Shown piece by piece: positions 26,648-35,614 of a stretch of DNA of 64,000 bases; positions within the stretch are counted from its first letter, which is position 1; every line of letters starts with the position of its first letter. The stretch is taken from the NCBI RefSeq assembly GCF_019132845.1, contig NZ_JAHSPR010000002.1, forward strand, positions 124,001 to 188,000, in the 5' to 3' direction. Below the pieces are notes generated by a model, which had not been told where the DNA came from, ran no database searches, and saw only the letters and a list, made by a program, of their open reading frames with translations. This DNA comes from Advenella alkanexedens. Lineage in GTDB: Bacteria; Pseudomonadota; Gammaproteobacteria; Burkholderiales; Burkholderiaceae_B. Made by a program: the position numbers and the translations under genes.

Positions 26648-27931
26648 TTATCTGGCACCAAACCCAGTCAGCATAGTCTTTATAGTTAATAACGTAATGT
26701 AAAAATCCAGTGAGATTGAACAATGTTTAATATAAAAGAAATCATGTTCAATCTTGATCTGGGCCTCTTCAGTATCTGAGGTATATCCATATCGTACCTG
26801 TGCCCAGCCAGTAATGCCGGGTTTTACAACATGACGGTAACTGTAAAAGGGTATTTTTTTGTCATATTCTTCTACAAAACTGGGTTGTTCAGGTCGGGGG
26901 CCAATCAGACTCATCTCGCCTTTCAGAATATTCAAAAACTGTGGCAGTTCATCGATGCGCAATTTTCTTATGATTTTGCCAACTCTGGTCGTTCTGGGAT
27001 CATCCTCCTCGGCAAACACTTCGGTGGATTCTGTCTGAGTATCATGGCGCATGCTTCTGATTTTATACATCCGGAATGGCTTGTTGCCTCTACCAACCCG
27101 GTTTTGACAGAAAATGGCAGGTCCGGGAGACTCCAGTTTTACCAGCAAGGCAGTAATCAGGACCAGTGGCAGGGTGAGGGGAAGTGTCAGGAGTACGACA
27201 ACCCAGTCAAAACTAGTCTTAATAAACTCAAAAAAAGGGGAAGGCAGCAATGAGCCAATGTTGTTTTCAGTCATATGCCTGATTCTGACTCGTCCTGTCA
27301 GGGACTCAAAAACCTGCTCTGAGTTAAGGACTGGAATACGGTTAAGGGCGCATTTTGTCAGAAAACGTTCCCATTCTGGTGTAATACTTTTAAAATCCGC
27401 AACCACGGCATCATAGCGGACATTATTCAGGTTGGGTGTTTCCAGTACTCGAATGTCATGACCTTTTTTACTTAATGAGATCAATTCCTGCGTTTTGGCC
27501 TGATTGGCGACAGCCAATTTGGGCTTACGCATTCTAAAGGTCAGTATGTATTCAATGTGCAACCAGAATAGGGTGGCTAAACCACTGGTTACCAAAATGA
27601 GTCGTGAAATGGGAAACTGAAACAGGAAAGTTGTTAGAATGCAAAATCCGTAAACAGTAATGATTTGTGGAGCCAGCAGGACTGCCGATCTTCCGCCCGG
27701 ATAAGAGTTGGTCAGGTAGTTGCACCAGATGTGTGTGAGTATGAAGGCAATTGAACTAATGATTAAGGCATTGAACTGACCTTGATCAATATGGTAGTAA
27801 GTCTTGAAACCGTAATGAATATAAAAGGGTAATACTACGCACAATATAAAACCCAGCAGCATTGAGACAAAGCGGGAAAGCAGAATTTTTTCATACAGCT
27901 TATGAAAACGTGACTGGGATGTTAAGCGCAT
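26648..27931 (-). CDS. Undecaprenyl-phosphate sugar-phosphotransferase (WcaJ/WbaP type)
   Basis: A 427-residue polyprenol-phosphate hexose-1-phosphate transferase that puts the first sugar-1-phosphate onto undecaprenyl phosphate. There are four N-terminal helices, a short middle region (about 150-225, without a clear NAD motif), one more membrane helix near 240 and the catalytic Bac_transf domain to the end. That domain includes VGRGNKPFRMYKIRSMR, KLRIDELPQFLNILKGEM with SLIGPRPE, and PGITGWAQVRYGY. It may start the D-rhamnan or another glycan of the island; Wzm/Wzt systems more often use WecA, so its client is uncertain. Confidence 0.88.
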   Translation of the reverse strand: MRLTSQSRFHKLYEKILLSRFVSMLLGFILCVVLPFYIHYGFKTYYHIDQGQFNALIISSIAFILTHIWCNYLTNSYPGGRSAVLLAPQIITVYGFCILTTFLFQFPISRLILVTSGLATLFWLHIEYILTFRMRKPKLAVANQAKTQELISLSKKGHDIRVLETPNLNNVRYDAVVADFKSITPEWERFLTKCALNRIPVLNSEQVFESLTGRVRIRHMTENNIGSLLPSPFFEFIKTSFDWVVVLLTLPLTLPLVLITALLVKLESPGPAIFCQNRVGRGNKPFRMYKIRSMRHDTQTESTEVFAEEDDPRTTRVGKIIRKLRIDELPQFLNILKGEMSLIGPRPEQPSFVEEYDKKIPFYSYRHVVKPGITGWAQVRYGYTSDTEEAQIKIEHDFFYIKHCSISLDFYITLLTIKTMLTGFGAR

Positions 27932-28149
27932 ATTGTTAAGAGTTTACCGAAATTTTTGATTTTTAGTGCACTGTAGAAGATTACAATGGCAGGCATATAA
28001 ACTTTCAATTATTGAAATAATATGATTTATGCTAATTATAAAAACACTAGTAATATACCCGTAAATAACACTTGAAGAGATGATAATCTTGAACAAGCAT
28101 AATAATTGGTAATTGTTTTGTGTGATTCTGGGCAAATTTAAAGTTTACT
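27932..28149. other. AT-rich gap left of the rfbB relic
   Basis: Together with the relic this forms a 381-base region with no intact gene between the sugar transferase and rfbC. The left 218 bases are very AT-rich and hold the minus-strand promoter region of the sugar transferase. I see no terminator or further gene fragment in them. Confidence 0.5.
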
Positions 28150-28299
28150 ATGACAATTTTCGTAACCGAGGCTACCGGGTTTATTGGCAATAACTTAATC
28201 CAGGATGGGTTTGGTCAATCAGGCGAGTCTGTCGTGAATATAGATCAGCTCATTTGTGTCTGCATCAGCCAAGAGCGGTCATTAATTGCATCTGCTTAA
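28150..28299 (+). pseudogene. rfbB: Decayed 5' fragment of a second rfbB
   Basis: A 49-codon ORF reading MTIFVTEATGFIGNNLIQD, followed by a segment ending VVNIDQL. This is the N-terminus of a dTDP-glucose 4,6-dehydratase (usual form [15 protein letters not shown] ... VVNLDKL). The glycine motif is damaged (TGGAG reads TEATG), similarity stops at the end of the second strand, and a stop follows 16 codons later. It differs from the intact rfbB at 24679, so it is a relic of another allele. It sits just 13 bases before rfbC, where an older rfb operon would have ended. Confidence 0.75.
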
Positions 28300-28312
28300 A
28301 AATAATTGAACC

Positions 28313-28858
28313 ATGAAAATTACTAAAACCCGCCTTCCCGATGTCTTGCTTGTTGAACCCGATGTCTTTGCCGATGAGCGCGGGTTTTTTATGGAAAGCT
28401 TTAATGCCGGGAAGTTTGAACAGGTTGTGGGACGGCGGGTAAATTTTGTACAGGACAACCATTCCCGTTCCCAGGCCAATGTGTTGCGGGGGTTGCATTA
28501 CCAAATTCAACAGCCGCAGGCCAAGCTGGTAAGAGTTGTTGTAGGCAGGATTTTCGATGTGGTGGTGGACCTGCGTCGCTCATCGCCCACGTTTGGGCAG
28601 TGGGTGGCTGAAGAGTTAAGCGCTGACAATAAACGTCAGGTTTGGATACCTGAAGGCTTCGCACATGGGTTTCTGGTGCAGTCCGAGGTGGCCGAGGTGG
28701 AGTATAAAACCAGTGATTACTATGCGCCTGAACATGAGCGTTGCATAGCCTGGGATGATCCGGAGATTGATATACGCTGGCCATTGACAGCGGCTCCTGT
28801 TTTATCTGCCAAAGACCGGTCAGGAAGTAGCTTGCGTAATAGTGAGTTGTTTGATTAA
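28313..28858 (+). CDS. rfbC: dTDP-4-dehydrorhamnose 3,5-epimerase
   Basis: A 181-residue cupin enzyme that epimerises C3 and C5 of dTDP-4-keto-6-deoxyglucose. The catalytic histidine lies in VLRGLHYQ (H62), and VEYKTSDYYAPEHE contains the active-site tyrosine (about 132). WIPEGFAHGFL is also typical. It is complete and full length, but separated from rfbBA by a convergent sugar transferase and a decayed rfbB. With no rfbD in the window, dTDP-L-rhamnose could only be finished if that gene lies elsewhere. Confidence 0.95.
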   Translation: MKITKTRLPDVLLVEPDVFADERGFFMESFNAGKFEQVVGRRVNFVQDNHSRSQANVLRGLHYQIQQPQAKLVRVVVGRIFDVVVDLRRSSPTFGQWVAEELSADNKRQVWIPEGFAHGFLVQSEVAEVEYKTSDYYAPEHERCIAWDDPEIDIRWPLTAAPVLSAKDRSGSSLRNSELFD

Positions 28859-28896
28859 CCGGCGCTTGATTGATCTTTGGTTTTCCTTAGCCGGAC

Positions 28897-29634
28897 TCAG
28901 GGTTGTTTTTCTTTCTTCACCCGTCGCTTATGCTCTTTTTGCGTCAGGCATTTCATTAAAAACGCGACCAGGCCAATATTGCCTGAAACCGTAACACGTG
29001 GCAGGCCAAACAAATCATCCTCTTTCAGTGCCAGTCCTTTTACCGTTAAAGTGGCATTGGTGTAGCCCGCCTGGCGGGTCATTTCCCTTATCGCCGCAGA
29101 CTCATCTCCATACGGGTAGCAAAAGGCGGTAACCGGTACGCCAAATACGGCCTCCAGGCCGTGTTTGGAAGCTTCAATTTGCTGTCGAGCCTCATCTTCC
29201 GGCAGCTGGGTTAAATGAACATGATCTATGGTATGCGAGCCAATTTCCTGGCCGGCATTGGCCCAGTTCTGGATTTGCTGTTCGTTCATTAGTTCAGACC
29301 GGGGAATGCCTTTTTCAATATCCCAGTGGTTGTGCCCGCCCGGGTGTCCAGCCACAAAGTAGGTAGTGGCGGTAAAGCCCAGTGCCTGCAAAACGGGCAG
29401 GGCGTTGTCGTGCACGTTGGTGTAGCCGTCATCAAAGGTAATGCCAAACACTTTGCCGCTTTTTTTGCCTTCCAGGTAGGGCAGCAGGTCTTGCATGCTT
29501 AGGCCACGGTAACCCAGCCGTTTAAGCCATTGCATTTGTTGCGCAAATTTTTTGGCTGGCACGCACAGGCCACGGTAAGGCGTGCCCTTGGGGGGCATGT
29601 CGGTAATTTGGTGGTACATCAGAATAGGTATCAT
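28897..29634 (-). CDS. NodB-type polysaccharide deacetylase
   Basis: A 245-residue protein with an intact catalytic set: ITFDDGYTN (first motif, about 63-71) and EIGSHTIDHVHLTQL (metal-binding histidines, about 130-144), then CYPYG. There is no clear signal peptide, so it is probably cytosolic or membrane-associated. Its start overlaps the stop of the GT4 upstream by four bases (ATGA), so the two form one unit. Such pairs are seen in LPS-core loci, where an N-acetylated sugar is deacetylated. The substrate is not known here. Confidence 0.88.
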   Translation of the reverse strand: MIPILMYHQITDMPPKGTPYRGLCVPAKKFAQQMQWLKRLGYRGLSMQDLLPYLEGKKSGKVFGITFDDGYTNVHDNALPVLQALGFTATTYFVAGHPGGHNHWDIEKGIPRSELMNEQQIQNWANAGQEIGSHTIDHVHLTQLPEDEARQQIEASKHGLEAVFGVPVTAFCYPYGDESAAIREMTRQAGYTNATLTVKGLALKEDDLFGLPRVTVSGNIGLVAFLMKCLTQKEHKRRVKKEKQP

Positions 29635-30761
29635 GGCGCTAAGGTCAGGCCCAAAGCCTGCCGGTAAGTGTTCAGGGTTTTGTGGGCAAAGGTGTCCAGG
29701 TTAAAGTGCTGTTCGGCCGTTTGGCGGCTGGCCATCGAAACTTCATGAAGCAGCGCTGGGTTATCCAGAATTTCCTGTAGCAGTGTTTGCAAGGCCTGCG
29801 GGTCTTTGGTCGGTACAATCCAGCCGTCTTTGCCATGCTGTATGTTTTCGGGCAGGCCACCGGCGTTGCTGGCAATGGTGGGCAGGCCCAGGGCCATGCT
29901 TTCACGGCAGGCAAAAGACAGCGCTTCTTTGTGTGACAGTACAAAGCCCAGGTCACAGGCCGCCAGAATATCCCGCACATCGTCAACCAGGCCCGGGAAA
30001 ACCAGTTGCTGTTCCATACCCAGGGCTTTGACCCGGTTCATTTTTTCTTCGTTGGGCGGGTCACCGGCCATGATAATGCGGCAGCGGTTTTTAAGGTGTT
30101 CGGGCAGTTGCGATACGGCCTGCACCATTTCCAGCCAGCCTTTTTCATAATCGGTGCCACCGGTGCTGCCCAGTAATATTAGCCCGGTATTTGCGGCTTC
30201 GTTACCCAGCAAGGCCTGGCGGCATTGTTGTTTATGCCGGGCACTGGCGGGTGCAAAATACCAGGTGTCTATGCCATGGTGAATCATGTCCAGCGGGATG
30301 GCCGCATAGGGCGAGTTTTTGAACATGTCCGCCACAAAGCGGCTCACTGCAATGATGCGGTCGGTAGCCAGTTTGGCCCTTAGTGTGTGCCCAAAACTGC
30401 CCACGGGGTGGTCATTGTGTTTGGTAAAGATGATTTTAGGGCGGTGCCGCAGCCCCAGGCAGGCCAGCATGACATGGCGGTGGTCGGCCGAGGCATTCAC
30501 ATGAATAATGTCAAAGTGTTCCTGTTGGATCAGCTTTCTGAGTTGCTTTATTTCGGGCAGGAGCTTGCCAATGCGAGAGTTGAAGCTCTGGTCGATGACC
30601 CGTACATTGGGAACTGCCTGGGCAAAGCGGTACAGGCGGCTGGTGCCGGGGGTGGCCACGAAGCATTCATGTTCAGGCGCCAGCTGGCCCAGTAGGTTGA
30701 GAATATACGTGGCATGCCCGCCGCCATTGCGTTTGTGGAAATTGGTAAACAGGATTTTCAT
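29631..30761 (-). CDS. GT4 glycosyltransferase, LPS-core type
   Basis: A 376-residue GT-B enzyme. The N-terminus is KILFTNFHKRNGGGHATYIL, with the glycine-rich acceptor loop, and the middle part is ILLGSTGGTDYEKGWLEMV. The donor-binding region is LSHKEALSFACRESMALGLP, where the E-x7-E reads EALSFACRE. It is followed by the deacetylase with a 4-base overlap. Together they look like an LPS inner- or outer-core step; the sugar is unknown. Codon choice is GC-richer than in the neighbouring island, suggesting that it belongs to the resident chromosome. This is an impression, not a calculation. Confidence 0.87.
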   Translation of the reverse strand: MKILFTNFHKRNGGGHATYILNLLGQLAPEHECFVATPGTSRLYRFAQAVPNVRVIDQSFNSRIGKLLPEIKQLRKLIQQEHFDIIHVNASADHRHVMLACLGLRHRPKIIFTKHNDHPVGSFGHTLRAKLATDRIIAVSRFVADMFKNSPYAAIPLDMIHHGIDTWYFAPASARHKQQCRQALLGNEAANTGLILLGSTGGTDYEKGWLEMVQAVSQLPEHLKNRCRIIMAGDPPNEEKMNRVKALGMEQQLVFPGLVDDVRDILAACDLGFVLSHKEALSFACRESMALGLPTIASNAGGLPENIQHGKDGWIVPTKDPQALQTLLQEILDNPALLHEVSMASRQTAEQHFNLDTFAHKTLNTYRQALGLTLAP

Positions 30762-30785
30762 TGTTTTAACTTTTGATCACGATTT

Positions 30786-30808
30786 GTTCCCACGCGCCGC
30801 GTGGGAAC
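30786..30808. repeat. REP-like palindrome, single perfect copy
   Basis: A 23-bp perfect inverted repeat: GTTCCCACGC, a three-base GCC centre, GCGTGGGAAC. It is the shortest and most regular copy of the family seen at 0.1 and 58 kb. It lies between the GT4 start and the end of the CNNM gene. Confidence 0.9.
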
Positions 30809-30886
30809 GCGTATGCATACGCAGGCGTTTCCACAAAGAAGGAAAATTCCCCTCTGCGCAGGGGGGGGCGCATAGCACCGGGGTGG

Positions 30887-32206
30887 TTACTCACCATCAA
30901 ACGTACTGTCATCGCTGTCAACAACGATTTCAGACACCAGCACCCGGTCAATACGGTGCTTGTCCATGTCCACGACTTCAAATTTGTAGTTTTCCCATTC
31001 CACGCTTTCGGTTTCAGTGGGAATGTGCCCCAATTGGTGCATGATGAAGCCGGCGATGGTGTGGTAGTCCTCGTCTTCCTCTTCGGGAAATCTGACTGAG
31101 GAAGAAAAAATTTCACGGAAGCGGTCCAGTGAAACACCGCCATCCAACAGCCATGAGCCATCCTTGCGTTGAACGGCATCGGAAACATGATTTTCATTGA
31201 TAGGAATCGCGTGGCCAACCAGTACTTTCAGGATGTCGCGCAGGGTCACCACGCCTTCGACCTCGCCATATTCATTAATCACCACGGCAATTTCAGAGCG
31301 GTTTTTTTGCAGGGCCTCCAGCAAGTCCATGGCGCTAATGGTTTCGGGTACATACAGGGCCGTTTTGGTAATGGCCTGGATGTTGATTTGTTGCTGCTTG
31401 ATTTGTTGTTCGAACAGACTGCCGGCATCTACAATGCCAATAATATTGTCCAGCCCACCCTGACAGACGGGAAAGCGGGAGTAGGGACTGTTGGCAATGC
31501 GTAGCAGGGTTTCTTCCAGCGGCGCATTCAGGTCTATGTAGTGAATGTCCGAGCGTGGTGTCATGATGGTGTTAATGTGTTTGTCGTCCAGTTGCAGGGC
31601 GCGTGCCACAATGTCGTGTTCGGTTTTTTCAAACAGGCCGGCGGTGGCGCCTTCCTTTAACATGCCGCTAATGTCTTCTTCGGTTAATGAGCTGTTTTTG
31701 CTTTGGTCCAGCCGCAAAATTTTCATGAGAAAATCGGTGGAAAACGACAAAACGGCAACAAAGGGTGACACGATACGTGACAGCCAGGTCATGGGCACCG
31801 AGATAAACATGGCCACCGCTTCAGGGTATTGCATGGCAATACGCTTGGGCACCAGTTCGCCCAGAATCAAGGAGGCATAGGTAATGCCAATCACCACAGT
31901 TGCCAGTGAGAGCTCATAGGCATAGCTGCTAATGGGTTGAATATTCAGGAAAAAAGGAGTAAGTCTGGATACGATTGAGGCCTCACCGAAGGCACCGTTA
32001 AAAATCCCGATAAGGGTGATACCAATTTGCACGGTAGAAAGAAAACGGCTTGGGCTGTCTGACAGCTTCAGGGCGGCCGCGGCGCTTTTGCTGCCGTTAT
32101 CGGCTTTGTTTTGCAGGCGAATGCGTTTGGATGAAACAATGGCGATTTCCGACATTGCGAAAAGACCATTGACTAGAATGAGTCCTAAAATGATAAGGAT
32201 ATCCAT
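30887..32206 (-). CDS. CNNM/CorC-family membrane protein with CBS pair
   Basis: A 439-residue inner-membrane protein. Residues about 1-180 form a DUF21 (CNNM) domain with four hydrophobic helices (MSEIAIVSSKRIRL and ILGELVPKRIA are typical). About 200-320 is a pair of CBS domains (MTPRSDIHYID, VVINEYGEVEGVVTLRDIL). The last 90 residues form the CorC/HlyC transporter-associated domain (GGVSLDRFREIF, HTIAGFIMHQLGHIP). Family members are linked to magnesium/cobalt efflux or ion tolerance. Old names such as haemolysin are misleading. It is a single gene divergent from the acyltransferase. Confidence 0.92.
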   Translation of the reverse strand: MDILIILGLILVNGLFAMSEIAIVSSKRIRLQNKADNGSKSAAAALKLSDSPSRFLSTVQIGITLIGIFNGAFGEASIVSRLTPFFLNIQPISSYAYELSLATVVIGITYASLILGELVPKRIAMQYPEAVAMFISVPMTWLSRIVSPFVAVLSFSTDFLMKILRLDQSKNSSLTEEDISGMLKEGATAGLFEKTEHDIVARALQLDDKHINTIMTPRSDIHYIDLNAPLEETLLRIANSPYSRFPVCQGGLDNIIGIVDAGSLFEQQIKQQQINIQAITKTALYVPETISAMDLLEALQKNRSEIAVVINEYGEVEGVVTLRDILKVLVGHAIPINENHVSDAVQRKDGSWLLDGGVSLDRFREIFSSSVRFPEEEDEDYHTIAGFIMHQLGHIPTETESVEWENYKFEVVDMDKHRIDRVLVSEIVVDSDDSTFDGE

Positions 32207-32414
32207 GACTTGTGGGCGGCGTGCCGCTTTAAACTCCTGTAATTTAAAAAATTATTTTACAGGTTTCGGGTAAATTTCGGGGGCTGAAGAAGTTTTCTGA
32301 TATTTAATTGTCTTTGTTTGAGGCAGGATAAATTGTTCTAACCAAATTTTGCCCTTTGTAATATGGGTTAAGATATCTTTCTTTACTGTTGCTGTTTTTT
32401 GGGTGTTGGGCACT

Positions 32415-34400
32415 ATGTCTTTGCTTGTTCCGGTTCATGAGGCTCCCCGTGCCGGCTACCAGCCCGAGGTGGACGGGTTGCGCGCTGTTGCCGTGATGGC
32501 GGTTTTGTTTTTCCATGCCGGGTTTACTGTCTTTGGAGGCGGTTTTACAGGCGTTGATGTTTTTTTTGTGATTTCAGGGTATTTAATTACCCGCATCCTC
32601 ATCGATAATTGCCAGGCTGGTTCCTTCAGCTTTGCCCGGTTTATGGCACGGCGAATTGCGCGTTTGTATCCGGCCCTTTTATTGACCCTGGTATTGTGCC
32701 TGGCTCTGGGCTTTCTTGTTTTTTCTCCGGGTGATTATATTGCATTGGCAGAGTCAACCATTTATGCCTTTTTTTCTATTTCCAATATCAAGTTTTGGCT
32801 GGGTGCGGGGTATTTTGATACGTCTTCAGAAACCAACCCCTTGCTGCACACCTGGTCATTGGGGGTAGAGCAGCAGTTTTACCTGGTTTGGCCGTTTATT
32901 GTTTATGGTACTTGCCGGCTGAATGCCCGCTGGTTACCCTGGGTGCTGGCATTAACCGGACTGCTTTCCCTGCTGGCTTCACAGTGGTATACGCAGGTGG
33001 ATCCTTCCGCCAATTATTTTCTGACACCCTTCAGGGTGTTTGAGTTTGCCATTGGCGGTTTGCTGGTGTTTGCGGTACGCCGTTTTGTGTTGGCCAATAT
33101 CTGGCAGGAATTGATCATGCTGGCGGGTCTTGCGCTGCTGGCATGGGGGGTGTTCGTGTTTGATAAAACCACTGCTTTTCCGGGGTTTAACGGTCTGGTG
33201 CCCGCCTTGGGGGCGGCTTTGTGTATTTTTGCCAGTGGTGCCCGTTATACCGGCTGGCTGCTCAGAAACCGTTGGGTGGTATTTATCGGGCTGATTTCCT
33301 ATTCGGTGTATTTAATTCACTGGCCGCTGATTGTTTTTTATAAGTATTATATTTATCGTCCCTTGATGCCCGTAGAACAATGGGCTCTGGTGATCGTGCC
33401 GCTGTTTTTGGGTTATGCCATGTATGTACTGGTTGAAAACCGTTTCCGACGCATGAATTTGTCCAGCTGGTATTTCAAGGAAATATTGCAGCGGGCAGGG
33501 GTTGTGGCGGTGGTATTGCTGCCGGCATTTTTTATTCTGACGCAAAATGGCATGCCTTTCAGGATGAATACGCAGTTTTCCCAGCATACTTTTGATTCCC
33601 CGCGTTTTCACGAAGAGCAGTATGGGGGTGCCGGATACGGGATGGGCAGTCAAACGCTTGGCGATCCCCGGGCCCTGTTTCATGAGGCGGTTTTTCTGGG
33701 GGACAGTTATGCACGGCAGTTTGCCTATGGGCTAGACCAGGTGTTGGCCGGGCAGGGCGTAAAAATAGACACTTCCTTTGAAGATGGCTGTTTTTTTGGT
33801 CCGGGTTACACCCGCATTCTGGACGGTATTGCCCGCCAGGATTGCCAGGACAGGCTTGATTATGCCTTGCACACCGCTTTCACGAACCGGATTCCCCTGA
33901 TCTATGCAATTAGCTTCCGTAATTACCAAAATACCTTGGGTACCACCGATGGTGAGCGGGTTCGCCTGACGGATGATGCGTACTTACGCTTTTTGCAAGC
34001 CAATTTTGATGCCATCCATGAGCGTATTGGCCTGGATAACAAGTTGATTATTATCGGTACCCCGCCCGGGGCGGGTTCGCAGGCGGGCTTGTCTTCCTGT
34101 GTGGACAGGCCGGCCTATTTACCACTGACTTGTGCCAGATATCTGACATTGCCCCGCGAAAAAGGCAATGCCTGGCACATTAACCAAATGCTGGCTGAAT
34201 ACGCCCGCTCTCGTTTTAATGTGATTTTTATTGATCCTTATGACATTTTGTGTGGTGAACAGCTGTGCCAAACCATGCAGGCGGGACGCTTCCTGTATTC
34301 GGACGGTACACACCTGTCACGCGATGGCTCTTTGCTGGTTAGCCAGGAGATGGTGACAGCCTTGCTGCGTGAATGGGGCTTTGCCCCAGACACGGAATAA
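32415..34400 (+). CDS. OafA/YrhL acyltransferase with C-terminal SGNH domain
   Basis: A 661-residue membrane O-acyltransferase for surface glycans. The N-terminal acyltransferase-3 domain begins EVDGLRAVAVMAVLFFHAG, continues GGGFTGVDVFFVISGYLIT and spans about ten helices to residue 390. The periplasmic SGNH domain has the nucleophile block VFLGDSYARQ and the final DGTHLSRDGS. The frame is open up to a TTG at 32349; the ATG at 32415 fits the family start better. OafA-SGNH fusions O-acetylate O-antigen or core sugars. The D-rhamnan made 20 kb away is a plausible target, but there is no direct link. Confidence 0.9.
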   Translation: MSLLVPVHEAPRAGYQPEVDGLRAVAVMAVLFFHAGFTVFGGGFTGVDVFFVISGYLITRILIDNCQAGSFSFARFMARRIARLYPALLLTLVLCLALGFLVFSPGDYIALAESTIYAFFSISNIKFWLGAGYFDTSSETNPLLHTWSLGVEQQFYLVWPFIVYGTCRLNARWLPWVLALTGLLSLLASQWYTQVDPSANYFLTPFRVFEFAIGGLLVFAVRRFVLANIWQELIMLAGLALLAWGVFVFDKTTAFPGFNGLVPALGAALCIFASGARYTGWLLRNRWVVFIGLISYSVYLIHWPLIVFYKYYIYRPLMPVEQWALVIVPLFLGYAMYVLVENRFRRMNLSSWYFKEILQRAGVVAVVLLPAFFILTQNGMPFRMNTQFSQHTFDSPRFHEEQYGGAGYGMGSQTLGDPRALFHEAVFLGDSYARQFAYGLDQVLAGQGVKIDTSFEDGCFFGPGYTRILDGIARQDCQDRLDYALHTAFTNRIPLIYAISFRNYQNTLGTTDGERVRLTDDAYLRFLQANFDAIHERIGLDNKLIIIGTPPGAGSQAGLSSCVDRPAYLPLTCARYLTLPREKGNAWHINQMLAEYARSRFNVIFIDPYDILCGEQLCQTMQAGRFLYSDGTHLSRDGSLLVSQEMVTALLREWGFAPDTE

Positions 34401-34410
34401 AGTGTTTCGT

Positions 34411-35286
34411 TCAGGTTTTTGCAGGCACTTTTCTAATAAGGCCTTCTTGCGCACAAGAGGCAACCAGATGGCCATGGCGATCAAAGATATTGGCCCGGCA
34501 AAAGCCCCTGGCATTACTGGCACTGGGTGATTCCAAGGCATACAGTAACCAGTCATTCATGTTTATCGGCCGGTGAAACCACATGGCATGGTCGATACTG
34601 GCCATTTGCAAGGAGGGGTTGAGGAAGGATTGCCCGTGTGGTAACAAAGCCGTATCCAGCAAGTGCAAGTCAGAGGTGTAGGCCAGCATGGATTTATGCA
34701 GCAGCGGGTCTTCGGGCAGCGAGCCATTGACCTTGAACCAGACGTGAGAATAGGGGAGATGCGCGCCTGGATTCAAAAGGTTGATGGGGTTAACCGGACG
34801 AATGTCCAGAGGGGGGGCTTGCATGGCGCGCTCTGCCATTGTGGGTGGTAATTCGTTGGCAATGGCCCGGAATAGCTCCACTTCGCTTTGCAGGCTGGTG
34901 GGCGATGGTACGGTTGGCATGGTGGCCTGGTGTTCAAACCCCGGTTCAGCGGCCTGAAAGCTGGCTGACATGAAGAAAATGGGTCGTTCACGCTGGATCG
35001 CCACTACCCGGCGCGCCGAGAAACTGCCCCCATCGCGGATGCGTTCCACTTCATAGCGAATAGGCTCATTGGTATCACCGGGCAGCAGGAAATATGCATG
35101 CATGGAGTGTGCTTCCCGCTTAGGGTTGGCGATAGTTCGGGAAGCGGCCATGAGTGATTGCCCCAGGACCTGGCCGCCAAATACGCGTCCTGAGCCAAAA
35201 AGGTCAACACTTTGACCAAGAAAGGTGTCTTTATCCAGTGAAGTCAGTTTGAGTTGTTCTGTCAGGGATGTAAGTGCTTGATTCAT
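34411..35286 (-). CDS. tesB: Acyl-CoA thioesterase II
   Basis: A 291-residue double-hotdog thioesterase that hydrolyses medium and long acyl-CoAs in the cytosol. It shows FGGQVLGQSLMAASRTI with HSMHAYFLLPGD in the first hotdog, and LDTALLPHG and SIDHAMWFHRP in the second, the latter containing the catalytic aspartate. Length is normal. It is convergent with the acyltransferase, with ten bases between stop codons. Confidence 0.95.
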   Translation of the reverse strand: MNQALTSLTEQLKLTSLDKDTFLGQSVDLFGSGRVFGGQVLGQSLMAASRTIANPKREAHSMHAYFLLPGDTNEPIRYEVERIRDGGSFSARRVVAIQRERPIFFMSASFQAAEPGFEHQATMPTVPSPTSLQSEVELFRAIANELPPTMAERAMQAPPLDIRPVNPINLLNPGAHLPYSHVWFKVNGSLPEDPLLHKSMLAYTSDLHLLDTALLPHGQSFLNPSLQMASIDHAMWFHRPINMNDWLLYALESPSASNARGFCRANIFDRHGHLVASCAQEGLIRKVPAKT

Positions 35287-35614
35287 TGCCGAGTTTAATG
35301 AAATGGGAAATGCAGGAAGTGTAGCAGGTAATGGGGAGAATGTTGATGGGTGTGTCTGCCGGGTCGGCAGCCGTTAAGGTATTGCCGCTGTAAAATGAAA
35401 ATAAAAGGGGTTTTGTAACTTTTAATGTAAGTTTTGGTAAATTGTAGTAAAATTGCTGCAAATTAATAAGTCAATAAATCAAGTGAAGTTTGCGCATTGT
35501 AAGTATGGTCTGTTTGCCCCTTGCTGCTATGGGGCAAATTTTTGTGTTCTCTGCTTAATTACTAATAGGCATCGTTATTTGTAACATGATCATGTATAAA
35601 GGGTTTATGCACTA
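35287..35614. other. Divergent AT-rich gap between tesB and the Bug-receptor gene
   Basis: A 328-base region without an ORF of note. It is AT-rich in the middle and holds one clear intrinsic-terminator shape pointing right (35513-35543), although no plus-strand gene lies before it. See the terminator entry. Confidence 0.6.
35513..35543 (+). terminator. Orphan intrinsic terminator
   Basis: An 8-bp perfect stem TTTGCCCC / GGGGCAAA with a ten-base loop and a T-run right after it on the plus strand. The nearest plus-strand gene starts 72 bases downstream and none ends upstream. It may therefore end a small RNA or act as an attenuator in the leader of the next gene. Confidence 0.7.

Noticed and set aside
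24679-28858. Complete dTDP-L-rhamnose operon
   Set aside because: rfbB, rfbA and rfbC are present but rfbD is not, and rfbC is separated by a convergent gene and an rfbB relic.
30508-31044. 178-codon plus-strand frame across the GT4 start and REP copy
   Set aside because: It crosses a REP element and two real minus-strand genes and has no domain features.
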